The notes beneath the pieces were generated by a model. The model worked only from the letters and a program-made list of their open reading frames with translations. It was not told the DNA's origin and made no database searches. A DNA stretch of 50,745 nt. Origin: Chlorobiota bacterium (GTDB lineage Bacteria; Bacteroidota; Ignavibacteria; OLB7). Below, piece after piece: positions 27,682-34,948 of this stretch (position 1 is the stretch's first letter; each line of letters begins with the position of its first letter). The translations under genes were made by a program, and so were the position numbers. The stretch lies in assembly GCA_016788565.1 (NCBI GenBank), contig JAEUSP010000059.1:1-50745 (forward strand), written 5' to 3'.

Positions 27682-28653
27682 ATGACCGACGTAGAATCCG
27701 TTAAAAACCTCCAACAATCATACCACCGTGTTCGCGGCCAAATTGGCCGTGTGATTGTTGGGCAAGATGCCGTTGTTGAGCAACTACTGATTTCACTGCT
27801 GGCGCGTGGCCACTGCCTTCTGGTGGGGGTGCCGGGGCTGGCAAAAACCTTGCTAATCCGAACTCTTGCCGATGTGCTGAACCTCTCGTTCAATCGCGTC
27901 CAATTCACCCCCGATTTGATGCCTTCGGACATCACCGGCACCGAGATTATCGAGGAGGATCGCTCCACCGGCGAGAAAGTTTTCCGGTTCGTGAAGGGGC
28001 CGATTTTTGCCAACATCGTCCTTGCCGACGAGGTGAACCGCACCCCGCCCAAAACGCAAGCCGCGTTGCTGGAATCCATGCAAGAACACCGCGTCACCGC
28101 CGCAGGGCGAACCTACACGTTGCCGGAACCGTTCTTTGTGCTGGCCACGCAAAACCCGATTGAGCAGGAAGGAACCTACCCGTTGCCGGAAGCGCAGCTG
28201 GATCGGTTCATGTTCAACGTCTGGCTGGATTACCCCTCCTTTGCCGAAGAAGTGCAGATCGTAAAACAGACCACCGCCGGCGGAAGCATCACCCTGGAAA
28301 AAGTTTTGGATGGTGAGGAAATTATCGCTGCGCAGCAGTTGATCCGGCGCGTTCCGGTGGCCGATAATGTGGTGGAGTATGCGGTCAGGCTGGTGGCCAA
28401 CACACGGCCAAAATCGGGGAACGCACCGAAATTTATCGCCGACTTTTTAAGCTACGGTGCCGGGCCGCGCGCATCGCAGTATTTGATTCTGGGGGCCAAA
28501 ACCCGCGCCGTACTGCAAGGGCGGTTCACGCCAGAAATTGAGGACGTTCGCGCAGTTGCGCTGCCAGTGCTGCGCCACCGAATCGTCACCAATTTCAACG
28601 CCGAATCGGACAGCGTGACACCGCAGGAAATTGTGCGGCGATTGTTGGAGTAG
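27682..28653 (+). CDS. MoxR-family AAA+ ATPase
   Basis: A 323-residue protein of standard MoxR length. Walker A is GVPGLAKT (49-56), with Walker B VLADEVNRTPP. The sensor-1 block is VLATQNPIEQEGTYPLPEAQLDRF in the middle third, and a C-terminal lid domain ends in QEIVRRLLE. MoxR ATPases act as chaperone-like partners of VWA-domain proteins, helping metal insertion or complex assembly in the cytoplasm. The usual DUF58 and VWA partners are not next to it. The only VWA gene here (46.1 kb) is a secreted T9SS protein and an unlikely partner. Confidence 0.92.
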   Translation: MTDVESVKNLQQSYHRVRGQIGRVIVGQDAVVEQLLISLLARGHCLLVGVPGLAKTLLIRTLADVLNLSFNRVQFTPDLMPSDITGTEIIEEDRSTGEKVFRFVKGPIFANIVLADEVNRTPPKTQAALLESMQEHRVTAAGRTYTLPEPFFVLATQNPIEQEGTYPLPEAQLDRFMFNVWLDYPSFAEEVQIVKQTTAGGSITLEKVLDGEEIIAAQQLIRRVPVADNVVEYAVRLVANTRPKSGNAPKFIADFLSYGAGPRASQYLILGAKTRAVLQGRFTPEIEDVRAVALPVLRHRIVTNFNAESDSVTPQEIVRRLLE

Positions 28654-28677
28654 GCAGAGCAGAGTTCAAGATATTCA

Positions 28678-28725
28678 ATGGGGAGCCGGGTGCGGGGTGC
28701 ACTCTGGCTCCCCATCGCGTTTCTT
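28678..28725 (+). terminator. Probable terminator of moxR
   Basis: A perfect 10-bp stem (28678-28687 with 28706-28715) and an 18-nt GC-rich loop, followed by CGCGTTTCTTC. It lies 24 nt past the moxR stop, and the T-tract is weak. Confidence 0.6.
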
Positions 28726-28780
28726 CTCAAAAACTGTTTACGAATATCAGAGGACGTTACCTGAAACGATGTCGCCCCTT

Positions 28781-28889
28781 CGTCATCGCGAGGAGCGATA
28801 GCGACGTGGCGATCCCGCGCCCAGCACGGTGTCCGATGATTTCCCAGAAACCCGCGAGATCGCTTCGTCGAAGACTCCTCGCGATGACG
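28781..28889. mobile_element. MITE-like palindromic element, copy 1 (109 bp)
   Basis: A perfect 15-bp terminal inverted repeat, CGTCATCGCGAGGAG at 28781-28795 and its complement at 28875-28889. The body carries GCGACGTGGCGAT and GATCGCTTCGTCGAAGA, which also pair partly, so the element can fold into one long hairpin. It has no coding capacity. The copy at 45485-45593 has the same length. This element and the terminator account for most of the 346-nt gap 28654-28999. Confidence 0.75.
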
Positions 28890-28987
28890 AGACGTGAGTT
28901 TAGGAGAACGCTCTTTTGCTTCGCGCAAACCAATTTGTTCCGAGTATCACTTTCGATGACCCAGCCTGATTACCCCCCATCCCACCG

Positions 28988-28995
28988 TATCTTCG
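28988..28995 (+). promoter_or_regulatory. Candidate promoter -7 element immediately before a start codon
   Basis: TATCTTCG ends only 4 nt before the ATG at 29000 and differs by one base from the Bacteroidota -7 consensus TAnnTTTG. No TTG lies at the expected upstream distance. If used, the transcript would be leaderless. The same arrangement occurs at 38572-38579. Confidence 0.3.
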
Positions 28996-28999
28996 CGCC

Positions 29000-29794
29000 A
29001 TGAACAACATCAGCACCGGAACCTTCCCCCCCGACCAAATCCCTGTCATCAAAGATTGGAATTGGTGGAGCGATTTTTTGCAACGTGAGTACTACGGCAA
29101 CCCCGATGAAGAACCCGCATGGGAGAACGTTGCCCGCAGCATTGCCCGCCAACTGAACATCGGCCCAGGAACTGACGTGTTGGACCTTGGCTCCGGCTGC
29201 GGCGAAGTGGTGATGCGGCTTGCCATGCTGGGCGCGCGTGCGGTGGGGGTGGAACGCTCCGAGCCGTTGGTGATCCATTGCGCCCGCATTGCTGCCGGGC
29301 GTGGTGTGGTTGCCCAGTTCATTGCTGCCGATATGTTCAGCTTCCGGCCCGATGCTCCGTTTGATGTTGTCCTCTCGCTCAACACCAGTTTTGGCTACGG
29401 CAGCGATCAGCAGAACCGTGAGTTTATTCAGAACATCAGCCGCTGGCTGAAGCCGGGGGGGAAACTCTATTTGGACACGTTCACGGCGGACAACGCCGAA
29501 TCGTTCGGCACCTGGAGCGACCCGCTGGCCGGGGGAACGTTTGTGGTGGAGAACAGCTGGGACCCAGAGCAAAGCACCATGATTAGCCACCCCGCCTGGA
29601 TTGCCCCCGACCAAGAGACCGTCTATTATGCCGACCGCCCCGAAGTGGTGCGGCTGTATCTGCGCCAAGAGATTGAAGAGATGATGGTTTCTGGCGGACT
29701 GAAACCGCAGCGATTAACCCGCGCCATGGGTCGCCGTTTCCGCCAGGAAGACACCGACATGCACACCACGTGGATTGCTGAAAAAGAAGTGTGA
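29000..29794 (+). CDS. Class I SAM-dependent methyltransferase
   Basis: A 264-residue protein. Motif I, VLDLGSGCGE (60-69), and the acidic end of strand 2, GVERSE (82-87), bind S-adenosylmethionine. FDVVLSLNTSFGYG and the LKPGGKLYLDTF block complete a Rossmann-type methyltransferase. FGYG and the later QETVYYADRPEVVRLY resemble the UbiE/small-molecule group, but the substrate is not evident. It stands alone between a repeat element and the small-RNA region. No Shine-Dalgarno sequence is present. Confidence 0.88.
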   Translation: MNNISTGTFPPDQIPVIKDWNWWSDFLQREYYGNPDEEPAWENVARSIARQLNIGPGTDVLDLGSGCGEVVMRLAMLGARAVGVERSEPLVIHCARIAAGRGVVAQFIAADMFSFRPDAPFDVVLSLNTSFGYGSDQQNREFIQNISRWLKPGGKLYLDTFTADNAESFGTWSDPLAGGTFVVENSWDPEQSTMISHPAWIAPDQETVYYADRPEVVRLYLRQEIEEMMVSGGLKPQRLTRAMGRRFRQEDTDMHTTWIAEKEV

Positions 29795-29826
29795 GATGGA
29801 GGAGAGCAAGAAGCAAGCGGGGGCTG

Positions 29827-29901
29827 AAAAAAAGTGGAGCCAGCCAAAAATAATGGCCGGCTCCGTTGGGCGAGCACGCCGTCACCCCATCGGCGTGTGT
29901 C
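29827..29901 (-). ncRNA. Candidate small structured RNA, copy A
   Basis: Read on the minus strand, a promoter (29907-29937) is followed by an RNA of about 75 nt. Hairpin 1 is a 7-bp stem CACGCCG/CGGCGTG (29875-29881 with 29891-29897) with loop ATGGGGTGA. A single-stranded CTCGCCC link leads to hairpin 2, a 10-bp stem with one mismatch (29836-29845 with 29855-29864) and a T-rich loop, directly followed by seven U (29827-29833) as an intrinsic terminator. Compared with copies B and C, stem bases change in pairs while the loop and link stay fixed. There is no convincing peptide: the overlapping frame would need a TTG start inside the promoter. The function is unknown. Confidence 0.55.
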
Positions 29902-29906
29902 GTGTG

Positions 29907-29937
29907 CAACAATACTTCGGCTTCGGGGAAGATGCAA
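29907..29937 (-). promoter_or_regulatory. Promoter of small RNA copy A
   Basis: On the minus strand TTG (29935-29937), exactly 20 nt, then TATTGTTG (29907-29914). This matches TTG-N20-TAnnTTTG with one mismatch. An A/T-rich AAAAACG and poly-T stretch lies upstream and is shared with copy B. Confidence 0.5.
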
Positions 29938-29990
29938 GCGTTTTTCTGCGGGGATGAAAAAAAATGTGGGTGGTAAAAATGATGGCTTCT

Positions 29991-30067
29991 GTCATTGGGT
30001 ATTAGTCAGTGGTCAGTTGCTGGCTTTGGCTTCATTTCACTCTTCCCATTTCACCCTTCACTCTTCG
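29991..30067 (+). repeat. Composite heptamer element, partial
   Basis: In one 7-nt register: gtcattg, ggtatta, gtcagtg, gtcagtt, gctggct, ttggctt, catttca, ctcttcc, catttca, cccttca, ctcttcg. It has the same word order as 34797-34873 and, inverted, as 27501-27681. Confidence 0.7.
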
Positions 30068-30165
30068 CTTCGGCTCCCTCTCCCACCCGACGAATGTGAG
30101 GCAAGCAGCACCTTCACCCGTTTGGGAGAGGGCGGGGGGTGAGGGGAGGCAGCGAAGGCGGCTCG

Positions 30166-30213
30166 GTTCGGTGGCTCACGCTCATACTTCGACGTAGCTC
30201 AGCATGAGCGGAG
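30166..30213 (-). repeat. REP-like palindromic element, copy 2 (inverted)
   Basis: The same 48-bp sequence as at 9938-9985 but in reverse orientation, with GTTCGGTGG first and CATGAGCGGAG last. It is the most diverged copy in the centre. Confidence 0.75.
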
Positions 30214-30299
30214 GACGGGGTTCGTGGATGAACGCAGGGGGATTTTTTGGAACTTATTCACTGTCATCATGCTGTTGGCCACGCTGACCTCGGCCTCCC

Positions 30300-30375
30300 A
30301 AAAAAAGTGAGGCCAGCCAAAAAAAATGGCCGGCCTCGGTTGGGCGAGCACGCCGTCACCCCATCGGCGTGTGTC
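30300..30375 (-). ncRNA. Candidate small structured RNA, copy B
   Basis: It has the same layout as copy A, 474 bp away. Hairpin 1 is identical (30349-30355 with 30365-30371). The terminator stem (30309-30318 with 30328-30337) reads GAGGCC where copy A has GGAGCC. The opposite arm changes in step from GGCTCC to GGCCTC, so pairing is preserved. Seven U follow (30300-30306). The unchanged part upstream, including the promoter, is identical to copy A for about 100 bp, so A and B arose by a recent duplication. Confidence 0.55.
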
Positions 30376-30380
30376 GTGTG

Positions 30381-30411
30381 CAACAATACTTCGGCTTCGG
30401 GGAAGATGCAA
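30381..30411 (-). promoter_or_regulatory. Promoter of small RNA copy B
   Basis: Minus strand TTG (30409-30411), 20 nt, TATTGTTG (30381-30388), identical to the copy A promoter. Confidence 0.5.
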
Positions 30412-30505
30412 GCGTTTTTCTGCGGGGTTGAAAAAAAATCTGACTGAAAAAAATCTGGATGAAAAAATTACCGCTGCACGTTGGCTTGCTATACTCGGCG
30501 CAAAT

Positions 30506-30630
30506 TGGTTTGCGAAACTCTACTCAGCTAGGTTCGCTATGGATTCGCTACGCAGGCCTACGGCTCCCGCTTTCGCCCCGACTGGTCGGGGTAAACAGGG
30601 AATGACAGTGATTGAGTTTTTCGCAAACCA
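30506..30630. mobile_element. Small inverted-repeat element between RNA copies B and C
   Basis: TGGTTTGCGAAACTC at 30506-30520 is matched by its inverted form at 30614-30630 with two extra bases. The inside carries CGCCCCGACTGGTCGGGGT followed by AATGAC, a fragment resembling the arm of the long MITE variant at 45303-45457. It looks like a nested, decayed non-autonomous element. Confidence 0.45.
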
Positions 30631-30653
30631 CTCTGTTTGGAGTATAATTGCAC

Positions 30654-30737
30654 AAAAAAAAGAGCTGGCCAAAAAAACGGCCAGCTCCGTGGGCGAGCAC
30701 ACCGTCACCCCAACGGTGTGTGTCGTGTGCAATGATA
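30654..30737 (-). ncRNA. Candidate small structured RNA, copy C (diverged)
   Basis: Hairpin 1 (30698-30704 with 30714-30720) reads CACACCG/CGGTGTG: relative to copies A and B one G-C pair has become A-T on both arms, a compensatory change. The loop differs by one base. The terminator stem (30662-30670 with 30679-30687) is a perfect 9 bp of different sequence, followed by eight U (30654-30661). The flanks CACGACAC and CTCGCCC are kept. A -7 element TATCATTG lies at 30730-30737, but no TTG lies 20 nt upstream, so expression is less certain. Confidence 0.5.
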
Positions 30738-30819
30738 CGGCGCGCAATCGCAGAGAAGTAGTAAATGGTTGTTCTTCCCGACAGTCGCGCAATGTGGCTT
30801 GCACTGTGGAATGCGCCTG

Positions 30820-33800
30820 TCACCCTTTTTTCCCCAGCAAGCACGATTCTTCAATCCAGTACGGGCAGTTGGGGCAATGCGGGGTGCGTAGCGGAAGCCG
30901 CCCGCGCGAAGTGTAGCTCAGGTCGTGGATGTCGCGGAATGCGGTGCGAAGCTCATCCTCGGCACGGTGCATCTCGAACCGGCTGAAGGTGAACTCCTGC
31001 GGCGCGTCGGGGTGCTGCGTGAACAGCACCACACAGCGGAACGTCCGCTGCTCGGGGCGGAGTAGCGATACCAGATAGGCGTACAGCCGAAGCTGCGGCA
31101 GATATTCATCAGCGCTTTTTTTCAGGGCATCGGCTGGCAGGTGTCGGGTCTTGTAATGAAGCACGGTGATCGCCCCGTCGCTTTCCACAATCAAACGATC
31201 CATCACCCCCAACACAAAATCTTGCTCGAACGGAATCCGAAGCTCATGCTCCAGATAGCTTTGGCTCCCTTCCGGCGCAATTGCTTGCCGCGCCTGCGGG
31301 CTGTTCAGTATCCGCCGGAAGGTGGCCACCAGCCGTTGGCGCATCCGCTCGGCTTGGTCGGTCGGGAGCGGTTCGGTGAGCAACACGTCATCGGCCACGC
31401 GCTCCACTGCGTCGCGTGTGTCGGTTGCGGTCTCCGGCTCCGCAGCGGTTTCCTCACCCTCCGCAATCGCCGCGATGGAGTCAAGGTGTTGGCCGTAGAT
31501 GGCTTCAAGGAACTCATCACCCACGCCATGCGTTTGGCTCTCCTCATCGCTGGTGGCTTCGTTCAGTTCGGCAAGCATTTCATCAACCCGCAGCGCGGCG
31601 CGGCGGAACAGCCGTGCAAAGGTGGTCCCGTCCTCGCTGTCGCGGGTGTTGGGATCGAACTCAGGATCGTAGGCCGCCGTCAAATCTTCTGGAATGCCAA
31701 GCCGAAATTTTAGATAATACTTTGTGGGGCATTGGGAATACACCAGAAACTGCGAGGCCGAATAAATATCCCCACGGGCGCGCGCCGGAAGCTCGCCAAT
31801 GTTCACTAAGTCGTTGCGGAAAATTTGGGCCGGGCGCGCCTCGGCTTCGTAGCGTGGTTGCTCCGGCAACTGATACCAAACCTTCACCTGCTGCCGCCAC
31901 TGCTCTGCCGATTTCCTTCTTCCATCCTCGTTCAAAAACCACAACGGTGATGCAATCTCCACAGTGCCATTGTCGGCGGGAAGCTCACCCAACGGAGCGG
32001 TGGCCCAGCTTAACATTGTCCCGCGCTTCATCTTCTCAACATTGCCGGAAAGGATCAGAAGGTCGCGGGCGCGGGTGGTGGCAACGTAGAACAATCGGGC
32101 TTCCTCGGCGCGTTCGCGTTCGCCGCTGCGCAGCCGCATCAGCAAGGTAATGGTTGGATTGTAGTTGTTGTGGTTGAACTTCCAATTCCATCCAAATCCC
32201 AAGTCACGGTCGAACAAAATCGCATCGGTTCGGCGCGGTGGCGAGTGGAGCGTGGGAAGGAAGACAATCGGGAACTCTAACCCCTTGGAGGCGTGCATGG
32301 TCATCAACAACACGGCATCGCGCCCGGTGTTGATCGGTGCTTCGGACTCCACCTCATCCCCTTCAATTTGGGAGCGGATCTGCTCAACAAAGTCGTACAA
32401 GTTGGTGAACCCGCGTTGCTCGAACGCTCGCGCTTGCTCCATCAGCTTGTCAATGTTTGCCATTGCCTGTTCGCCACGCTCGGTTCCGATAACCGCACCG
32501 CGCCAGCCTGTGTGCTCAATCACCCGCCGCATCAGCAGTGATATGGGGATTCGCCCGGCCATTGCGCGGTCTTCTTCAATCGTTTCAACCGCGCGGCGCA
32601 GCGATGAATGCGCGTCGGGATGTGCGGCCTGCTGCAGCGTCCGTTCCCACAACGAACGCCCGGCAACGGCGGTGCCGATTCGATAGAGGTCCAGATCGGA
32701 CACGCCAAAGTATGGCGAACGGAGCAGCCCCAACAAGGCAACATCGTTGTTGATGTTCAGCAGAACGCTTAGGTAGTTTACGATGTCGTAAATCTCCTGC
32801 GAGTCGTAAAACCGCGAGCTGCCGAAGTTCAGAAACGGAATGCCGTGGGTTCGGAAAGCGTCCTCCAATCCCTGAAAGCTGTTTCGCTTGCGGCACAGGA
32901 TGGCGATGTCGCCAAATCGCGCTGGGCGTGGTTGTTCCGGCTGGCCTTTTGCGGGCGGTTCCCACACCACTGGTTCGCCGGAAGTGACAAGCTGAAGAAT
33001 CCGCCGCGCAATCAGTTCCGCTTCGCTGACTATCTCGTTTTCTGGTTGGCCGCCCGCCGCCGCACCCCCCGCTTGCGGTTCTTGTGCGGTGATGCCGACG
33101 CTGGATTCCTGTTGGGTTGCGCTGTTCTCATCGTCCAAATCCTCTTCCGATTCCCGCGCCAGTATCACCTCCACCCCCCCAATGCCACCGGAGCGGCGGG
33201 CGCAGACTAACGGTTCGTACGGAACTCCAAAATTGAACATCCCGTCCGGGGTCATCACCGGCGCGCACGCAAGGTTGACGTAGGCGCAGTTGGAAGGGAG
33301 CAAACGGAAGGAGGCATCAAGCCGGATAATGCCAAGCCGTTCCTCGGGGGAAGTGTCGGGGATTTTTTCGTTGCGGTACTCCAGCGGCTGCGCCTCGCGT
33401 CGCTCCTGAATGTTTTGCTCAATGATGTCGCTGTCGGCGCGGTCGAACACCTCCACTTCGGCGTTGCGGAAACCGTAGATGGATTGCTTCTTATCGCCAA
33501 CAATGCACAGCCTTCCCAGGGCGTGCAACTGGCTAAGCAGGCGGTGCACCACGGTGTATTGCAAGGCGTTGGTGTCCTGAAATTCATCCACCATAATCGC
33601 CTTGAATCGGCTTGTGATTGCCTTGTGATCTTCCGTGTTCTGCAACGCAACCAGCAGCCGAAGCTGAAGGTCCTCGAAGTCCAAAGCGTTGTGGCGGGCT
33701 TTCCGTTGTTCGTAGTTGTGGACCGCAGCGGTGAAGATGTCCAGCAGCACCGCTGTGTCGTCCAGCAGTTGCGGGTGAAGCGTGGGGTCGGTGGGGGTTT

Positions 33801-34731
33801 CCAGCAATGGTTTTGCTTGCTCGATGGCGCGTTGAATCGGTTCGGCAAGGGGGTTCAGCGTTGCAACCTCATCGCGCGATAACCGGAAGATGCCGGTCCT
33901 TTTTGGTGTCCCTTCTTTGGTCAGCATCATCTTTTTTAGCTGGATGAACAGCTCAAGAATGTCCGGCAAGGACTCGGCTTCGCGTAGCTTCTGAAGCCCA
34001 GCAATCGCAGCGTCGGGGGTTTTCATGAACCCGATAAGTTCCTGGAATCCAGAAAGGACTTGGGGGGAACGAAGTGCTGGTTCCACCGCCCGCATGATTG
34101 CCGAATCCCACAACGCCAGCATCTCCTCCTTGCTGCGCGCCAACACCCCGTTGGATTGGCTAAAGGTGATCGGCTCGCGGTTCTTGAACATCATCTGGAC
34201 AATCTCTTCCAACAGCTCGCGGCTGATTCGGCGGGCAGTTTGGTAGGCGGCGGTGAGTTTCGCTGGGTCGTCATGCGGGCTTGATAGCGCGGTCTCGATG
34301 GCATCATCCAACGATTCTTGCTCCATCGCACGCCGTTCGTAGCCGTTAATCACCCGGAAGTTTGGCGGCGTGTCGGTCTCGATTGGGTACTCGTGCAGCA
34401 ACTTCGAACAGAAGCCATGGATGGTGGAAACCATTGCCGAGGTGAACCCTTCGCGGGCTTTTTTCAGCTTCTCCCAGTTGATTTTGTGGGATTCATCGCT
34501 TAGGCGGTGCTCAAGCTCTTCGGCAATGCGGGTGCGTAGCTCGCTGGCGGCTTTTTCGGTGAAGGTGATTGCCGCCATTTCGGCAGGCCTGATCCCCATG
34601 TATTCCACGATGTCGCAGTATCGGCTAACCAGCACACGGGTTTTGCCCGATCCGGCATTTGCGGTGATGGAAAGGTGGCGCGTTGCGTCGTGCGCCTTCA
34701 GTTGGTCAAGCGTAAAGGTGATGTCGGCCAT
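30820..34731 (-). CDS. AddA-like UvrD/RecB-family helicase-nuclease
   Basis: About 1,303 residues from the ATG at 34731 (MADITFTLDQLKAHD); an in-frame start at 34767 adds 12 unlikely residues. Superfamily 1 helicase motifs are complete: Walker A TANAGSGKTR (23-32), Ia AITFTEKAASELRTRI, II VDEFQDTNA, III VGDKKQSIYGFRNA, V TMHASKGLEF, VI FYVATTRARDLLIL. The C-terminal 230 residues form a RecB/Cas4-type nuclease with an iron-sulfur Cys set: a single Cys in SASQFLVYSQCP, then CPNC and a last C in WIEESCL. The expected GxxDR...DYKT motif reads GVMDR (D1178) then H1192-Y-K1194, so one metal-binding Asp is replaced by His. It would resect double-strand breaks. No AddB partner is in the window. Confidence 0.88.
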   Translation of the reverse strand: MADITFTLDQLKAHDATRHLSITANAGSGKTRVLVSRYCDIVEYMGIRPAEMAAITFTEKAASELRTRIAEELEHRLSDESHKINWEKLKKAREGFTSAMVSTIHGFCSKLLHEYPIETDTPPNFRVINGYERRAMEQESLDDAIETALSSPHDDPAKLTAAYQTARRISRELLEEIVQMMFKNREPITFSQSNGVLARSKEEMLALWDSAIMRAVEPALRSPQVLSGFQELIGFMKTPDAAIAGLQKLREAESLPDILELFIQLKKMMLTKEGTPKRTGIFRLSRDEVATLNPLAEPIQRAIEQAKPLLETPTDPTLHPQLLDDTAVLLDIFTAAVHNYEQRKARHNALDFEDLQLRLLVALQNTEDHKAITSRFKAIMVDEFQDTNALQYTVVHRLLSQLHALGRLCIVGDKKQSIYGFRNAEVEVFDRADSDIIEQNIQERREAQPLEYRNEKIPDTSPEERLGIIRLDASFRLLPSNCAYVNLACAPVMTPDGMFNFGVPYEPLVCARRSGGIGGVEVILARESEEDLDDENSATQQESSVGITAQEPQAGGAAAGGQPENEIVSEAELIARRILQLVTSGEPVVWEPPAKGQPEQPRPARFGDIAILCRKRNSFQGLEDAFRTHGIPFLNFGSSRFYDSQEIYDIVNYLSVLLNINNDVALLGLLRSPYFGVSDLDLYRIGTAVAGRSLWERTLQQAAHPDAHSSLRRAVETIEEDRAMAGRIPISLLMRRVIEHTGWRGAVIGTERGEQAMANIDKLMEQARAFEQRGFTNLYDFVEQIRSQIEGDEVESEAPINTGRDAVLLMTMHASKGLEFPIVFLPTLHSPPRRTDAILFDRDLGFGWNWKFNHNNYNPTITLLMRLRSGERERAEEARLFYVATTRARDLLILSGNVEKMKRGTMLSWATAPLGELPADNGTVEIASPLWFLNEDGRRKSAEQWRQQVKVWYQLPEQPRYEAEARPAQIFRNDLVNIGELPARARGDIYSASQFLVYSQCPTKYYLKFRLGIPEDLTAAYDPEFDPNTRDSEDGTTFARLFRRAALRVDEMLAELNEATSDEESQTHGVGDEFLEAIYGQHLDSIAAIAEGEETAAEPETATDTRDAVERVADDVLLTEPLPTDQAERMRQRLVATFRRILNSPQARQAIAPEGSQSYLEHELRIPFEQDFVLGVMDRLIVESDGAITVLHYKTRHLPADALKKSADEYLPQLRLYAYLVSLLRPEQRTFRCVVLFTQHPDAPQEFTFSRFEMHRAEDELRTAFRDIHDLSYTSRGRLPLRTPHCPNCPYWIEESCLLGKKG

Positions 34732-34796
34732 GAGGCAAAAGTAGGAAGTTCTTGGTGGGCGGTGCAAGCAGCAGCAGCAAGAAACTCAGCGAGGGA

Positions 34797-34873
34797 GTCA
34801 GTGGTCAGTGGTCAGTAGCTGGCTTTGGGTCTATCTCACTCTTCCCACCTCACTCTTCACTCTTCAATTCCCC
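34797..34873 (+). repeat. Composite heptamer element
   Basis: Eleven words in register: gtcagtg twice, gtcagta, gctggct, ttgggtc, tatctca, ctcttcc, cacctca, ctcttca twice, attcccc. It lies in the spacer between the 5' end of the helicase gene and the 3' end of the BNR gene. Confidence 0.75.
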
Positions 34874-34880
34874 CAGCATG

Positions 34881-34919
34881 AAAAAACAAATCGGGGAAGT
34901 GATCGCTCACTTCCCCGAT
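34881..34919 (-). terminator. Intrinsic terminator of the BNR/FN3 gene
   Basis: A perfect 13-bp stem (34890-34902 with 34907-34919) and 4-nt loop TCGC. On the minus strand it is followed by TTTGTTTTTT. It lies about 30 nt past the stop of the gene at 34949. Confidence 0.9.
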
Positions 34920-34948
34920 GAAACGATTCTGCTTTGGGTGCTTGCCCG

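Noticed and set aside
30199-30411. Peptide containing AHDTRRWGDGVLA, repeated near 29.9 and 30.7 kb
   Set aside because: It would start at a TTG that is part of the promoter -33 element, and the frame differs after the shared part in all copies. Changes between copies keep RNA pairing, so I favour a structured RNA. Two of the differences are also synonymous, so the peptide reading is disfavoured but not excluded.
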